NCBI RefSeq assembly: GCF_007992495.1
Contig: NZ_BKAJ01000106.1
Coordinates: forward strand, 1-51,837
Length of the DNA stretch: 51,837 nt
From: Reyranella soli
GTDB taxonomy: Bacteria; Pseudomonadota; Alphaproteobacteria; Reyranellales; Reyranellaceae
Direction: 5' to 3'
The position numbers were made by a program, and so were the translations under genes. Below the pieces are notes generated by a model that searched no databases, was not told the origin of the DNA, and saw only the letters and a list, made by a program, of their open reading frames with translations. Below, piece by piece: positions 42,703-50,571 of the stretch. Numbering within the stretch: position 1 is the stretch's first letter; every line of letters begins with the position of its first letter.

Positions 42703-45700
42703 TCAATAGACCTTGATATCCTGCGCTTTCAGGACTTGGTCGGTGGCGAGCTGCGCCACGGCAACTGCCGCTCCGCTGCCGCTGCCATCGGCGTCATAGG
42801 AGACGATACCGGAGGCGGCATTGAAGATGACGCGCTGCTCGGACGTCATGGCCGCGGCGGCCTGAACGAAGGCAGCGGGCGACAGCTCCCCGACCGACAG
42901 CGCGACGAAGGTGGAGCGCGCAAAGGCAAGCTTGTCGGTACCGGAGGCAAAGTCGGTGATGCGGTCCAAGTTGCCCGAGATAGGCGCCGCCGTGAAAGCG
43001 AAGATGTCGGCGCCGGCGCCGCCCGTCAGTACATCGTTGCCCGGCCCCCCAGCGATCACGTCGTTACCGCTACCGCCAGTCAGGGTATCGGCAGCGGTGC
43101 TCCCGAGTCGAGCCCGGGCAGCGGTCGTGCTCGTCTTGCCGACTGGACTGGTGGCATTGACACCGTAGGTGTGGGTTGTTCCGGACGCCGCCTTGGCGTT
43201 GAAGCTCCAGGTTCCGTCGTCGCCGGCCGTGGCGTGACCCATCCAGGTCATGCCGTCGTAGATCGAAATCCGGTCAGCCGCGCCGCTGGTTCCCTTCAGC
43301 GTTACCTGCCCGTTGGCCGAGGCAATGGACGTGAAGCCAAGTCCGGCCGGGGTGGACGCGCTGTCGTCGTTGAGGATCGTGCCGCTGGCCGTTGCGGTCC
43401 CAATGGCCGTGCCAGCGGTGGCGTTGGCCAGCGTCACGGCGAAATTCTTGTTGGGCTCGACTGTGTTGTCGCCGGCTACGTTCACCGTGATGATCTTGGT
43501 CGTCTCGCCGACGGCGAAGCTCACCGTGCCGGTCGGAAACGCCCCGCCGGTGAAGTCGGCGGCCGTCGCCGGATTGGTCCCCGTTCCGGCCACGGCAAAG
43601 GCCACCGTCGACGCGGCCGCGGTGCTGCCGCCGCGCGTCACGTTGAAGGTGAACGGCGTGCCGCCACTGTTGCCCTCGTTGCGGCTGGCATCCGCCGCGG
43701 CGATCGAGACGGTCGGCAGTTGGCCAGACGTGCTGTACACCGCGAAGGCGTTGAGCTTGGCGTTCTCGAAGTTACCCGGCGACGAGTTGCCCGGTCCGAC
43801 CTGGATCGATAGCGAACCGTCATTCACCGTCACGGACTGGCTGATGGTGAACGCCGCGTTCAAACCGACCTTGCTGTAGATATCGATGTTCTGCAGCGCC
43901 GAGAGGGCCTGCCCCTCCAGCGACATGTCGAACACGCGCTGTCCCGATCCGAAAATGCCCGAATAGATCTCCGCAAACAGCAGGTCGACTTGGTAAGTGC
44001 CGTTGGCGACAGCGATCTCGTAGGTGTAGCTGCCGCCCGGCGTGTAACGCTCGTTCTGGTACAGCACATCGTCGGTGGTGCCCGCGATGCCTGCGGTTGT
44101 GGAGAAGACTTGGCTCGCCGAGCCGCCGGTCGTCGGGCCGGAGTCAGCCTCGAATACGACGCCACTGGCCGCCGTCGCCTGGCCACCACCGACATTCACC
44201 GCCTTGACGAGCTTCGGCGTCGTTACCGGCGAGGGCGAAGTGGGCGTGGTGGTCGAGCCGGTATCTACCTTCAGTATGCCAGCGGGGTTGTAGTTGACGG
44301 CACCTCCAAGGTTCGCCGCATTACCGGCGGCATCGGCGACCCTGCCGCCTTCGAGGTTGAACGAGGTGACAGAGAGATCGCTGGCCGACTGGCCAGACGC
44401 GACCATGTGCGTGAAGGCAAGGCTGCTGCCGCCCGATCCGCCGGCATAGGTCGCTTTGCCTCCGCTGCTGAGCGAAAGCGTCGGCGTGCCGGTCACCGTG
44501 ACGGCTTCGCTCATGGCCACGGTGAAGTTGACCGTTGCGCCGTCACCGACAGTGCCGCTGCCATTGGTGAGAGAGGCGCCCGATGCGGCGATGCTGGCGA
44601 TAGTAGGTGCGATCGTGTCGACCGGCGTCGGCGCCGGCGAGAAGCTGCCGCTCGGCACCGCGCTGCCGCCGGTCACGGAGATGCCAGGACCGGCGATGAC
44701 CTTCCCAACGCCAGCAACTGAAAGCGTGCCGCTGCCCTGCAGGTTGATCAACGCTGTCGGATCCCAGCCCCCGCCGTAGTATTCGTTGCCGGTACCAAGC
44801 AGCGTGACCTTGCCGCCATTGATCGAGCCCGCAATGCCGACTATCTGGTCGCCGTGGGTGGAAAAGGTGTCGCCCAGGAACGTCGACGAGCCTCCAACCC
44901 AGGCGCCGGCCCGCGCGTTGTTCTCGAAGCCGCTCTGCTCGATCCGAGTGATGCCAGAGGTGGCATAGACGCCGGCCCCCTCGTTCTCGACGAAATAGGC
45001 GCCTTGCACCGTCATGTCGCTGGCGCCGTTCTCCAGGATCAAGCCGGCGACCCCGTTCTTGCGGAAGCCGCCGCCGACCCAGCGCAGAGAATCGGCGGTG
45101 CCGCCGCCGCTGTTGGCAAACACGGCACCGCCCTTCGCGTTTCCGTGCATCCAGGAATCGAAAACCGTGCCAGAGACGTTGCCGAGGATTTCGAGGCCCG
45201 TGCCGCCGACATGCTCGACGTTGACGTTGCTCACCAAAAGATTGATTGAACGGTCCGCTCCGGCGGCGACGATCCTGATGCCGTCCCCTTCGCTGCCGTT
45301 GCCGACGACGCTGAAGTTCGAAAGCGTGAGGTTGCTCACGTTGACGCCCGGTCCGGCGACGATCTCGATGACCGCCCGGCCCCCCATGACCTGGGACACG
45401 ATCTTGGCGCCGCCGAGGTCGATACCGATCGGACCCTGGCTCGATGCATTCAGGTAGATGACGATCGGCGTCGTGACGGTGAAGCTCTTGCCCGAAAGCG
45501 AGCCGACCGTGCCGCCGCCGAGAGCGTCACTCAGCGCCTGTTCGAACGCATCGCTGCCCGTGCTTGCGGTCGCGGCAGTGGCGGACACGACGGACGCAAG
45601 CGCCGGAACGCTGGCCCCCTGGCTGCTGACCGTCACCTGCGAGAGGTTGCCGCCGCCCAATCCGGCGACACCAAGGGCCGGTCCGGTGATGATCTTGCCG

Positions 45701-46569
45701 GTGTCCCCGACGATGTAGGCGCTACCCGTCCCTTGCAGATTGGCAAGCACCGTCAGATCCGATCCGCTGCCGGTATAGACGCTGCGGCTGTTGCTCACGA
45801 CGGCGTTGCCGGTCACCCATGCCGACATGCCCGTCGCCTGCACGCCCGACGTCGTGAAGGTGTTGCTGTTGAAGTAGCCGAAGTTCTGGAACCAGATGCC
45901 GTCGCCGCGATTGTCCCGGAACTGGCTGTCGGTCACCGAGGTGATGCCCCACTCGGCGCTGATGCCGTCGCCATTGTTGTTGGCGACGGTGATGCCATCG
46001 ATGCTGAGGTCACGGGCGCCGTTGCCAAGGAAAATGCCGGTACCGCCATTGTCTTCAATCTTGCCGCCGAACCAGCGTAGCGCACTCACCTGACCACCTC
46101 CGGCGCTATGACCGAAATAGGCACCGCCCAACCGATTGCCGATCATCGAGGAGTTCGAGATCAGCCCTTCGAAGACGCTGCCCTGAACATCCAGCCCGTA
46201 GCCGCCGACGCCACGGACAGTGACGTTGTCGACCGTAAAATTGTAGATCCAGCGATCGTTGCCGTCGGCAACGACCTTGATGCCGGCGCCTTCCCGTCCA
46301 TTGCCCTGGATTGTGAAGTTGGACAGAGTCAGATAGCGCAGGTCGACGCCCGGACCGGCATTGATCTGGATCACGGGCGCGCCATTCGTGATCTGGGAAA
46401 CGATCGTCGCTCCGCCGAGGTCGATGCCCATCGGCCCCTGGATGGTGCTGGTGACATTTATGACGATGGGCGCGCTAACCGCATAGGTCTGTCCGCTCAT
46501 TTCGGCGACGTAGCCGCCAGCGATGGCACTCTTGAGAGCCGCCGCCAAATCATTCCCCGCTACCTGCAT
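42703..46569 (-). CDS. large RTX-type secreted protein with duplicated beta-helix, malectin-like and Calx-beta domains
   Basis: A 1288-residue protein without a Sec signal. Two homologous right-handed beta-helix blocks come first (about 1-290 and 335-610; compare QGPMGIDLGGATIVSQ with QGPIGIDLGGAKIVSQ). They are followed by a bacterial Ig-like domain (about 650-770), a malectin-like carbohydrate-binding domain (about 786-955), a Calx-beta repeat (about 960-1070), another Ig-like unit and RTX nonapeptides near 1162-1185 (GGSGNDVIAGGPGNDVLTGG). The C-terminal tail resembles type I secretion targets. The parallel beta-helix suggests a pectate-lyase/alginate-epimerase-like fold acting on or binding polysaccharide; no catalytic residues are certain. 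It is first in the type I secretion operon and diverges from a Crp/Fnr regulator 166 bases away. The ATG at 46569 has GGGGA 7 bases upstream. Confidence 0.88.
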   Translation of the reverse strand: MQVAGNDLAAALKSAIAGGYVAEMSGQTYAVSAPIVINVTSTIQGPMGIDLGGATIVSQITNGAPVIQINAGPGVDLRYLTLSNFTIQGNGREGAGIKVVADGNDRWIYNFTVDNVTVRGVGGYGLDVQGSVFEGLISNSSMIGNRLGGAYFGHSAGGGQVSALRWFGGKIEDNGGTGIFLGNGARDLSIDGITVANNNGDGISAEWGITSVTDSQFRDNRGDGIWFQNFGYFNSNTFTTSGVQATGMSAWVTGNAVVSNSRSVYTGSGSDLTVLANLQGTGSAYIVGDTGKIITGPALGVAGLGGGNLSQVTVSSQGASVPALASVVSATAATASTGSDAFEQALSDALGGGTVGSLSGKSFTVTTPIVIYLNASSQGPIGIDLGGAKIVSQVMGGRAVIEIVAGPGVNVSNLTLSNFSVVGNGSEGDGIRIVAAGADRSINLLVSNVNVEHVGGTGLEILGNVSGTVFDSWMHGNAKGGAVFANSGGGTADSLRWVGGGFRKNGVAGLILENGASDMTVQGAYFVENEGAGVYATSGITRIEQSGFENNARAGAWVGGSSTFLGDTFSTHGDQIVGIAGSINGGKVTLLGTGNEYYGGGWDPTALINLQGSGTLSVAGVGKVIAGPGISVTGGSAVPSGSFSPAPTPVDTIAPTIASIAASGASLTNGSGTVGDGATVNFTVAMSEAVTVTGTPTLSLSSGGKATYAGGSGGSSLAFTHMVASGQSASDLSVTSFNLEGGRVADAAGNAANLGGAVNYNPAGILKVDTGSTTTPTSPSPVTTPKLVKAVNVGGGQATAASGVVFEADSGPTTGGSASQVFSTTAGIAGTTDDVLYQNERYTPGGSYTYEIAVANGTYQVDLLFAEIYSGIFGSGQRVFDMSLEGQALSALQNIDIYSKVGLNAAFTISQSVTVNDGSLSIQVGPGNSSPGNFENAKLNAFAVYSTSGQLPTVSIAAADASRNEGNSGGTPFTFNVTRGGSTAAASTVAFAVAGTGTNPATAADFTGGAFPTGTVSFAVGETTKIITVNVAGDNTVEPNKNFAVTLANATAGTAIGTATASGTILNDDSASTPAGLGFTSIASANGQVTLKGTSGAADRISIYDGMTWMGHATAGDDGTWSFNAKAASGTTHTYGVNATSPVGKTSTTAARARLGSTAADTLTGGSGNDVIAGGPGNDVLTGGAGADIFAFTAAPISGNLDRITDFASGTDKLAFARSTFVALSVGELSPAAFVQAAAAMTSEQRVIFNAASGIVSYDADGSGSGAAVAVAQLATDQVLKAQDIKVY

Positions 46570-46735
46570 CCGTTGGTCCCCGCTCTTCGTTATCTGATCG
46601 CTCTTTGCACTTCCTCCACAGTTGCCACCGGGTGGTTACAGCGCTTCGTCCAGAAACGATGTTCACTTTGGTACACAAGCTAACTTTTGGCGTTTGACGT
46701 TGTAAGCGCTCGGTTGCGCTTCCCGGGGACGGGGA

Positions 46736-47380
46736 ATGCGGTCAATTCAGCGAGAGTCGGTTGTGTCTGTCGCCGCGATCGCCAGAATCGGCACGCCGTT
46801 GAAGATCGCACGCAACGGTACGATCTACCGCCAGTCCGAGCGCGCCGACGTCGTTTACTATGTCGAGCGTGGCCTGGTAAGGGTTGACGTTGCATCTCCG
46901 GAAGGGAAGCATGCCGTCGTGGCGCTGCTCGGCCCCGGCAGTTTTTTCGGCGAATGCGCCCTTGCCCCACAGGCACAACGAAAAGGCAGCGCCAGCGCCT
47001 TGCTCGATACGCGAGTGATATGCATTATCAAAGCGGATGTGCTTCGCTTGCTGCGCAGCAATTCGACATTTGCCCGGCACTTCATGTCGCATCTGGTCCG
47101 GCGGGTGGCCCGCGCTGAAGAGGACGTGGCGGATCTGCAGCTGAACTCGATCGAAAAACGTCTGGCGCGGGCTCTCCTTCTCCTGGCTGACATCGACGAC
47201 CAAGATGGCGAGCAGACGGCGCTCGCAGCAGTCAACCAGCAGACGCTTGCCGAGATCGTCGGAACGACACGGCCGCGAGTGAGCCACTTTCTCGGCAGGT
47301 TCAGGCGCGAGGGCTATGTCAGCGGCCGCGGGCAGATCAAGGTGCACAGCAGCTTGGTGAGGGTACTACTGAAAACCTGA
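46736..47380 (+). CDS. Crp/Fnr-family transcription regulator
   Basis: A 214-residue regulator. The N-terminal cyclic-nucleotide-binding-like barrel includes VVALLGPGSFFGECAL, where CRP has its cAMP-contacting FGE segment. A dimer helix and a C-terminal winged HTH follow (NQQTLAEIVGTTRPRVSHFLGRFRREGYV, about 163-191). It has only two Cys and no FNR-type cluster, so it is not an oxygen sensor of that kind. The ATG at 46736 follows a GGGGACGGGGA purine run. It is divergent from the RTX gene, so it may control the type I secretion operon; this is inference from position. The effector is unknown. Confidence 0.9.
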   Translation: MRSIQRESVVSVAAIARIGTPLKIARNGTIYRQSERADVVYYVERGLVRVDVASPEGKHAVVALLGPGSFFGECALAPQAQRKGSASALLDTRVICIIKADVLRLLRSNSTFARHFMSHLVRRVARAEEDVADLQLNSIEKRLARALLLLADIDDQDGEQTALAAVNQQTLAEIVGTTRPRVSHFLGRFRREGYVSGRGQIKVHSSLVRVLLKT

Positions 47381-47581
47381 GCGTCCGCCTTTCGACACCA
47401 TGCGTCTCCGCAACAACGTCAACCGTTCCAGCATGGCGTCTATGGTTTCGGCGTCAAAGCGCAGCCTCACCTGTATGGGCTCGGAAATCTCCTCGAAAGA
47501 CAGCAGCGGGAGTTCCAGACAAATCCGGCTGCTGTCCTCGTTCAGGTTCCACATTTCCACGGGATCAATTTCGATAGCCAT
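47366..47581 (-). CDS. small protein of unknown function
   Basis: A 71-residue acidic protein. I take the ATG at 47581, which has GAGG 4 bases upstream, rather than the further start at 47626. It reads as a coherent soluble protein (SFEEISEPIQVRLRFDAETIDAMLERLTLLRRRM) with a beta-then-helix layout and a basic tail. It overlaps the 3' end of the regulator gene by 15 bases tail to tail. No family is recognised. Confidence 0.5.
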   Translation of the reverse strand: MAIEIDPVEMWNLNEDSSRICLELPLLSFEEISEPIQVRLRFDAETIDAMLERLTLLRRRMVSKGGRSGFQ

Positions 47582-47759
47582 GTCGCCTCGACCTTGCCGA
47601 CATCGTCGGCGTCCACACCTGCGCATGCGAGCGCAAAACGGAGGCGCTCGCTTGTGGCCATTTGGAGACCTAGGACGTCTCCGGCAACGCGACGATGACC
47701 GCTCGGGTTAAGACGACGACCGATCGGATTAAAGAGCTACGGTCGCTGGGGCGTGCACC

Positions 47760-48044
47760 GTGGACGGGAAAACCATCGTTGCCATTCCTTGGTACCTGCG
47801 CACCGACTATGTGCAGGCCAAGGCCTTGTTCGGCGATATGCCGGAATCCTATGAGGGGTGGCTCGAGCGCGCCTTGCAGTGGGAAGCAGACTGTAAGTCG
47901 CAGGGTCAGGCTGTATCGCGAGTCGTGGTGCGAAGCGGCGCATTCCGCACCTGGTGCCAAGCGCGTGGCATGGCGCCGGACACCCGGGCGCGTACCAACT
48001 TCATTTCCAAACGAGCCTGGAACCTGATGCAGCAACAGGGCTAG
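47760..48044 (+). CDS. small protein of unknown function
   Basis: A 94-residue protein starting with GTG at 47760. The composition is protein-like, with several Trp (VAIPWYLRTDYVQAKALFGD, ERALQWEADCKSQGQ) and a basic C-terminal half. No signal peptide or membrane segment is seen. Its stop overlaps the convergent flippase gene by 4 bases. No clear ribosome site precedes the GTG, and no family is recognised. Confidence 0.5.
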   Translation: MDGKTIVAIPWYLRTDYVQAKALFGDMPESYEGWLERALQWEADCKSQGQAVSRVVVRSGAFRTWCQARGMAPDTRARTNFISKRAWNLMQQQG

Positions 48045-49516
48045 CGCGGCGGCCGGAATGCCTGCCAGGCCTGCCGCAAGGCCTCTCGCTGCAGTGCCAA
48101 CAGACACCCGCCAAGCACCACGGCAGCGCCACCGAGCTCCAGCCACCACAGATGGTCCAGAGAGCGCGGCAACGCGACAAGCACGGCAACGGCAGCCACG
48201 GAGCATAGCAGCGGCGGCAGCACGACCGGCAGCAGAGGATGCCAGAACTGGCGCAGCCGGTAGCGCGTGGCAATGCCGAGGGCCAATCCCAGGAGCTCCG
48301 ACGCAAAAATCGCGGCGACCGCCCCCCAAGCGCCGAAGAGGGGCACCGCGACAGCCGTCACCGCGAGATTGAAAGCTGCTGCAGCGGCGGTCATCCGGAG
48401 CTGCAGGTCACCGCGCCCCCAGGGAATCAGGGCCGAAACCACGCCATAGTTCAGGAAATTGAAGCCGATCGCCAGGCACAGCCATTCAAAATACTGTCCG
48501 GCTGGTGCGAACGCCGGACCATAGAGAAGCTCGACCACGTAGCGACCGAACACCCAGCCCAGGGCCGCCGTGGGGAGCCCCATGCAGGCCAGCAGGCCGA
48601 GATACTCGCGCGACAGGCGGATTGCCTGGCCGGGGCTGCTCTCGGCACGGACGAAGGCCGGGAAATAGGCATTCCATAACGCCGCCGTCACGACGTTGGC
48701 GACCAGCATCAGGCGATAGGCGGACACGAATTGGCCGACCGAATCGTCGCCATGCGTGAAGCCCAACACCAGGATGCCGCTGTTGGCGATCACCAACAAA
48801 GCGGCCTGAGTGAGCGCCAGCGGCCAGGCCTCGTGCAGCATGGCACGCCCGCCTTTGAAGGTCGGCCGCAGCTCAAGCGGCCGCACGATGCCTCGATGTG
48901 CGAGGTAGAATGAATTGAAGACGACGCTGCCGAAGCCGAACAGGACGACGAGCACGGCGTACATCGTCAGGTCGTCCGGGCCGTGCACTAGAAGCAACAG
49001 TGCCGGCAGCTGCAGAATATTGAAGGCGAGAGCCGCGAGGCTCGGGACGACCATGCGTTCGTGGGCCTGCAGGACCCACCCCATGTTCCACGCGGTGACG
49101 AACAGCGTCACGCCCTGGATGACGAGCAGCACACTGATGACAGGTCCGCGCGGTTCGAGCGACGCCGCCACCAGGACGAAGGCGTAGACCACGCAGGCAA
49201 GCAGGGTCTGCAGGGTCAGGACGAGCGCGATGTGCGACTGACTCTTCTCGGGCGACTGGGCAATGCTGCGCTGGCCGACAAAGGTCAGTCCGGGGCTGAC
49301 CAGGACCGTCAGGTAGCTCACGGCAGCCATCGCCCAGCTTACTTGGCCGATTGCGTCCGGTCCCATGGCGCGGCGCACATAGACGCTGATCAAGATCGTG
49401 ACGAGAAGGCCGAACACGTTTGTACTGGCCAGCGTCAGGAAATTGACAGCGATGCGGCGGCGCGACACGCGTGGAGCCTCCGCCGACGATTGCCCGCCGG
49501 GTGCGATATCCGTCAT
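48041..49516 (-). CDS. Wzx-type polysaccharide flippase (MOP superfamily)
   Basis: A 491-residue membrane protein from the ATG at 49516. It has about 12-14 hydrophobic helices, beginning with RRIAVNFLTLASTNVFGLLVTILISVY, and has the overall pattern of PST/Wzx oligosaccharide-lipid flippases. The frame remains open to 50113, but those 199 extra residues are polar, unlike a flippase, and lie antisense to the GT2 gene. The protein would flip an undecaprenyl-linked oligosaccharide. This differs from the KpsMT route elsewhere in the window, so a second polysaccharide is possible. It is divergent from the GT2 gene next to it. Confidence 0.88.
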   Translation of the reverse strand: MTDIAPGGQSSAEAPRVSRRRIAVNFLTLASTNVFGLLVTILISVYVRRAMGPDAIGQVSWAMAAVSYLTVLVSPGLTFVGQRSIAQSPEKSQSHIALVLTLQTLLACVVYAFVLVAASLEPRGPVISVLLVIQGVTLFVTAWNMGWVLQAHERMVVPSLAALAFNILQLPALLLLVHGPDDLTMYAVLVVLFGFGSVVFNSFYLAHRGIVRPLELRPTFKGGRAMLHEAWPLALTQAALLVIANSGILVLGFTHGDDSVGQFVSAYRLMLVANVVTAALWNAYFPAFVRAESSPGQAIRLSREYLGLLACMGLPTAALGWVFGRYVVELLYGPAFAPAGQYFEWLCLAIGFNFLNYGVVSALIPWGRGDLQLRMTAAAAAFNLAVTAVAVPLFGAWGAVAAIFASELLGLALGIATRYRLRQFWHPLLPVVLPPLLCSVAAVAVLVALPRSLDHLWWLELGGAAVVLGGCLLALQREALRQAWQAFRPPR

Positions 49517-49582
49517 TACAGCATTGTGGTTCGGGGAGCCCGACGAGCCAGTGACCTCGCCGTGACGCGGCAAAGCCACCGG

Positions 49583-50539
49583 ATGAACACTCCCGATTAT
49601 GGCAGGGAGCGCGCATCGTTCCCGATCATGGAATATGGAAAACCCTCTGTGTCCGTGGCGATTTGCACGCGCAATCGCGCGCAGAAAGCACAACGCGCCG
49701 CCGCCAGCGTGATCGCCAACTCGTTCACCGACTTCGAGCTGATCGTCGTCGACCAGAGCACCGATGACGCCACACGGAAAGCGATCGCCGCGCTTGCCGA
49801 CGAGCGCGTTCGCTATATCCCCACTGACACGGTGGGCGTAGCGATCTCGCGCAACATCGCCATTCGTGAAGCATCTGCTGACATCGTGGTCTTTACCGAC
49901 GACGACTGCATCTGCGATCGCGGCTGGCTTGACGCCATCCTTGTTGAATTCGAGGCCGATCCGCAGGCGCTCGGCGTGTACGGCCGGGTGGTGCCGTACG
50001 GCACGAAGGGATCGGCGACCTGGGATTGCGTTAGCGAAGCCGATGGCATGATCTGCCCCGCGCTCAACCAGTCGCCGACACGCCGCATCGTCGATCGTCC
50101 AGCGATCCCGCATCTCGTGCTGGGCGGCGGCAACAATATGTCTTTCCGCAAGGAAGCCTTTCGGCGGGTTGGGTTGTTCAACGAGATGCTCGGACCGGGA
50201 TCGCCCATCGGCACGGGAGAAGATACCGAGTTCTCCTATCGCCTACTATTCAACCATTGCCGCTTGGTCTACTCGCCACAGCCCGTGGTCGAGCATGACA
50301 ACTGGATGGATCGCGCCAACTTCGTGCACCACATGAAGGTGGCGATGCGCGTGCAGGCCGCCGTGTTCACGGCCTATGCCCTGCGCTTGGACACACTTTC
50401 GATGACGCATCTGCTGCGCACAGCCTGGTATCTTGCCGGCAACCGCATGGGCATTGGCTCGTCGGCGACCGGCCTTTTCTATTTTGCCACCGGCGTGCCC
50501 TGGGGCCTGAAGCTGCGATTCACGCCGCCGCCGGCCTGA
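49583..50539 (+). CDS. GT2 family glycosyltransferase
   Basis: A 318-residue GT-A/GT2 transferase. It starts with VSVAICTRNRAQKAQRAAASV and FELIVVDQSTDD, has the metal-binding acidic motif in VVFTDDDC and a later LGGGNNMSFRKEAF with GTGEDTEFSYRL, the usual acceptor and catalytic-base region. The frame is open far upstream, but that part is antisense to the flippase; ATGs at 49583 and 49628 are the realistic starts, and neither has a strong ribosome site. It lies divergent to the flippase gene (66 bases) and may add a sugar to the flipped oligosaccharide. Confidence 0.9.
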   Translation: MNTPDYGRERASFPIMEYGKPSVSVAICTRNRAQKAQRAAASVIANSFTDFELIVVDQSTDDATRKAIAALADERVRYIPTDTVGVAISRNIAIREASADIVVFTDDDCICDRGWLDAILVEFEADPQALGVYGRVVPYGTKGSATWDCVSEADGMICPALNQSPTRRIVDRPAIPHLVLGGGNNMSFRKEAFRRVGLFNEMLGPGSPIGTGEDTEFSYRLLFNHCRLVYSPQPVVEHDNWMDRANFVHHMKVAMRVQAAVFTAYALRLDTLSMTHLLRTAWYLAGNRMGIGSSATGLFYFATGVPWGLKLRFTPPPA

Positions 50540-50548
50540 CATTGGCCA

Positions 50549-50563
50549 TCGCGCAAAGCGCGA
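50549..50563. terminator. short hairpin between convergent genes
   Basis: TCGCGC, AAA, GCGCGA: a perfect 6-base stem with a 3-base loop in the 32-base gap between the GT2 gene and the convergent secreted-protein gene. No T-run is present, so a terminator role is only possible. Confidence 0.3.
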
Positions 50564-50571
50564 AAGACGCT

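Noticed and set aside
43020..43083. Glycine-codon repeats in the RTX gene as a DNA repeat or CRISPR-like array
   Set aside because: They are in-frame RTX nonapeptides in a coding region; no direct repeats with spacers were seen anywhere in the window.
46736..47380. Calling the regulator an FNR oxygen sensor
   Set aside because: It lacks the N-terminal cysteine group needed for the iron-sulfur cluster.
49061..49582. N-terminal extension of the GT2 frame by 174 residues
   Set aside because: It runs antisense to the flippase coding region and has no family features; the GT2 fold starts right after the ATGs at 49583 and 49628.
49517..50113. N-terminal extension of the flippase frame by 199 residues
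   Set aside because: The extension is polar, has no membrane helices, and lies antisense to the GT2 gene; the ATG at 49516 gives a normal flippase length.
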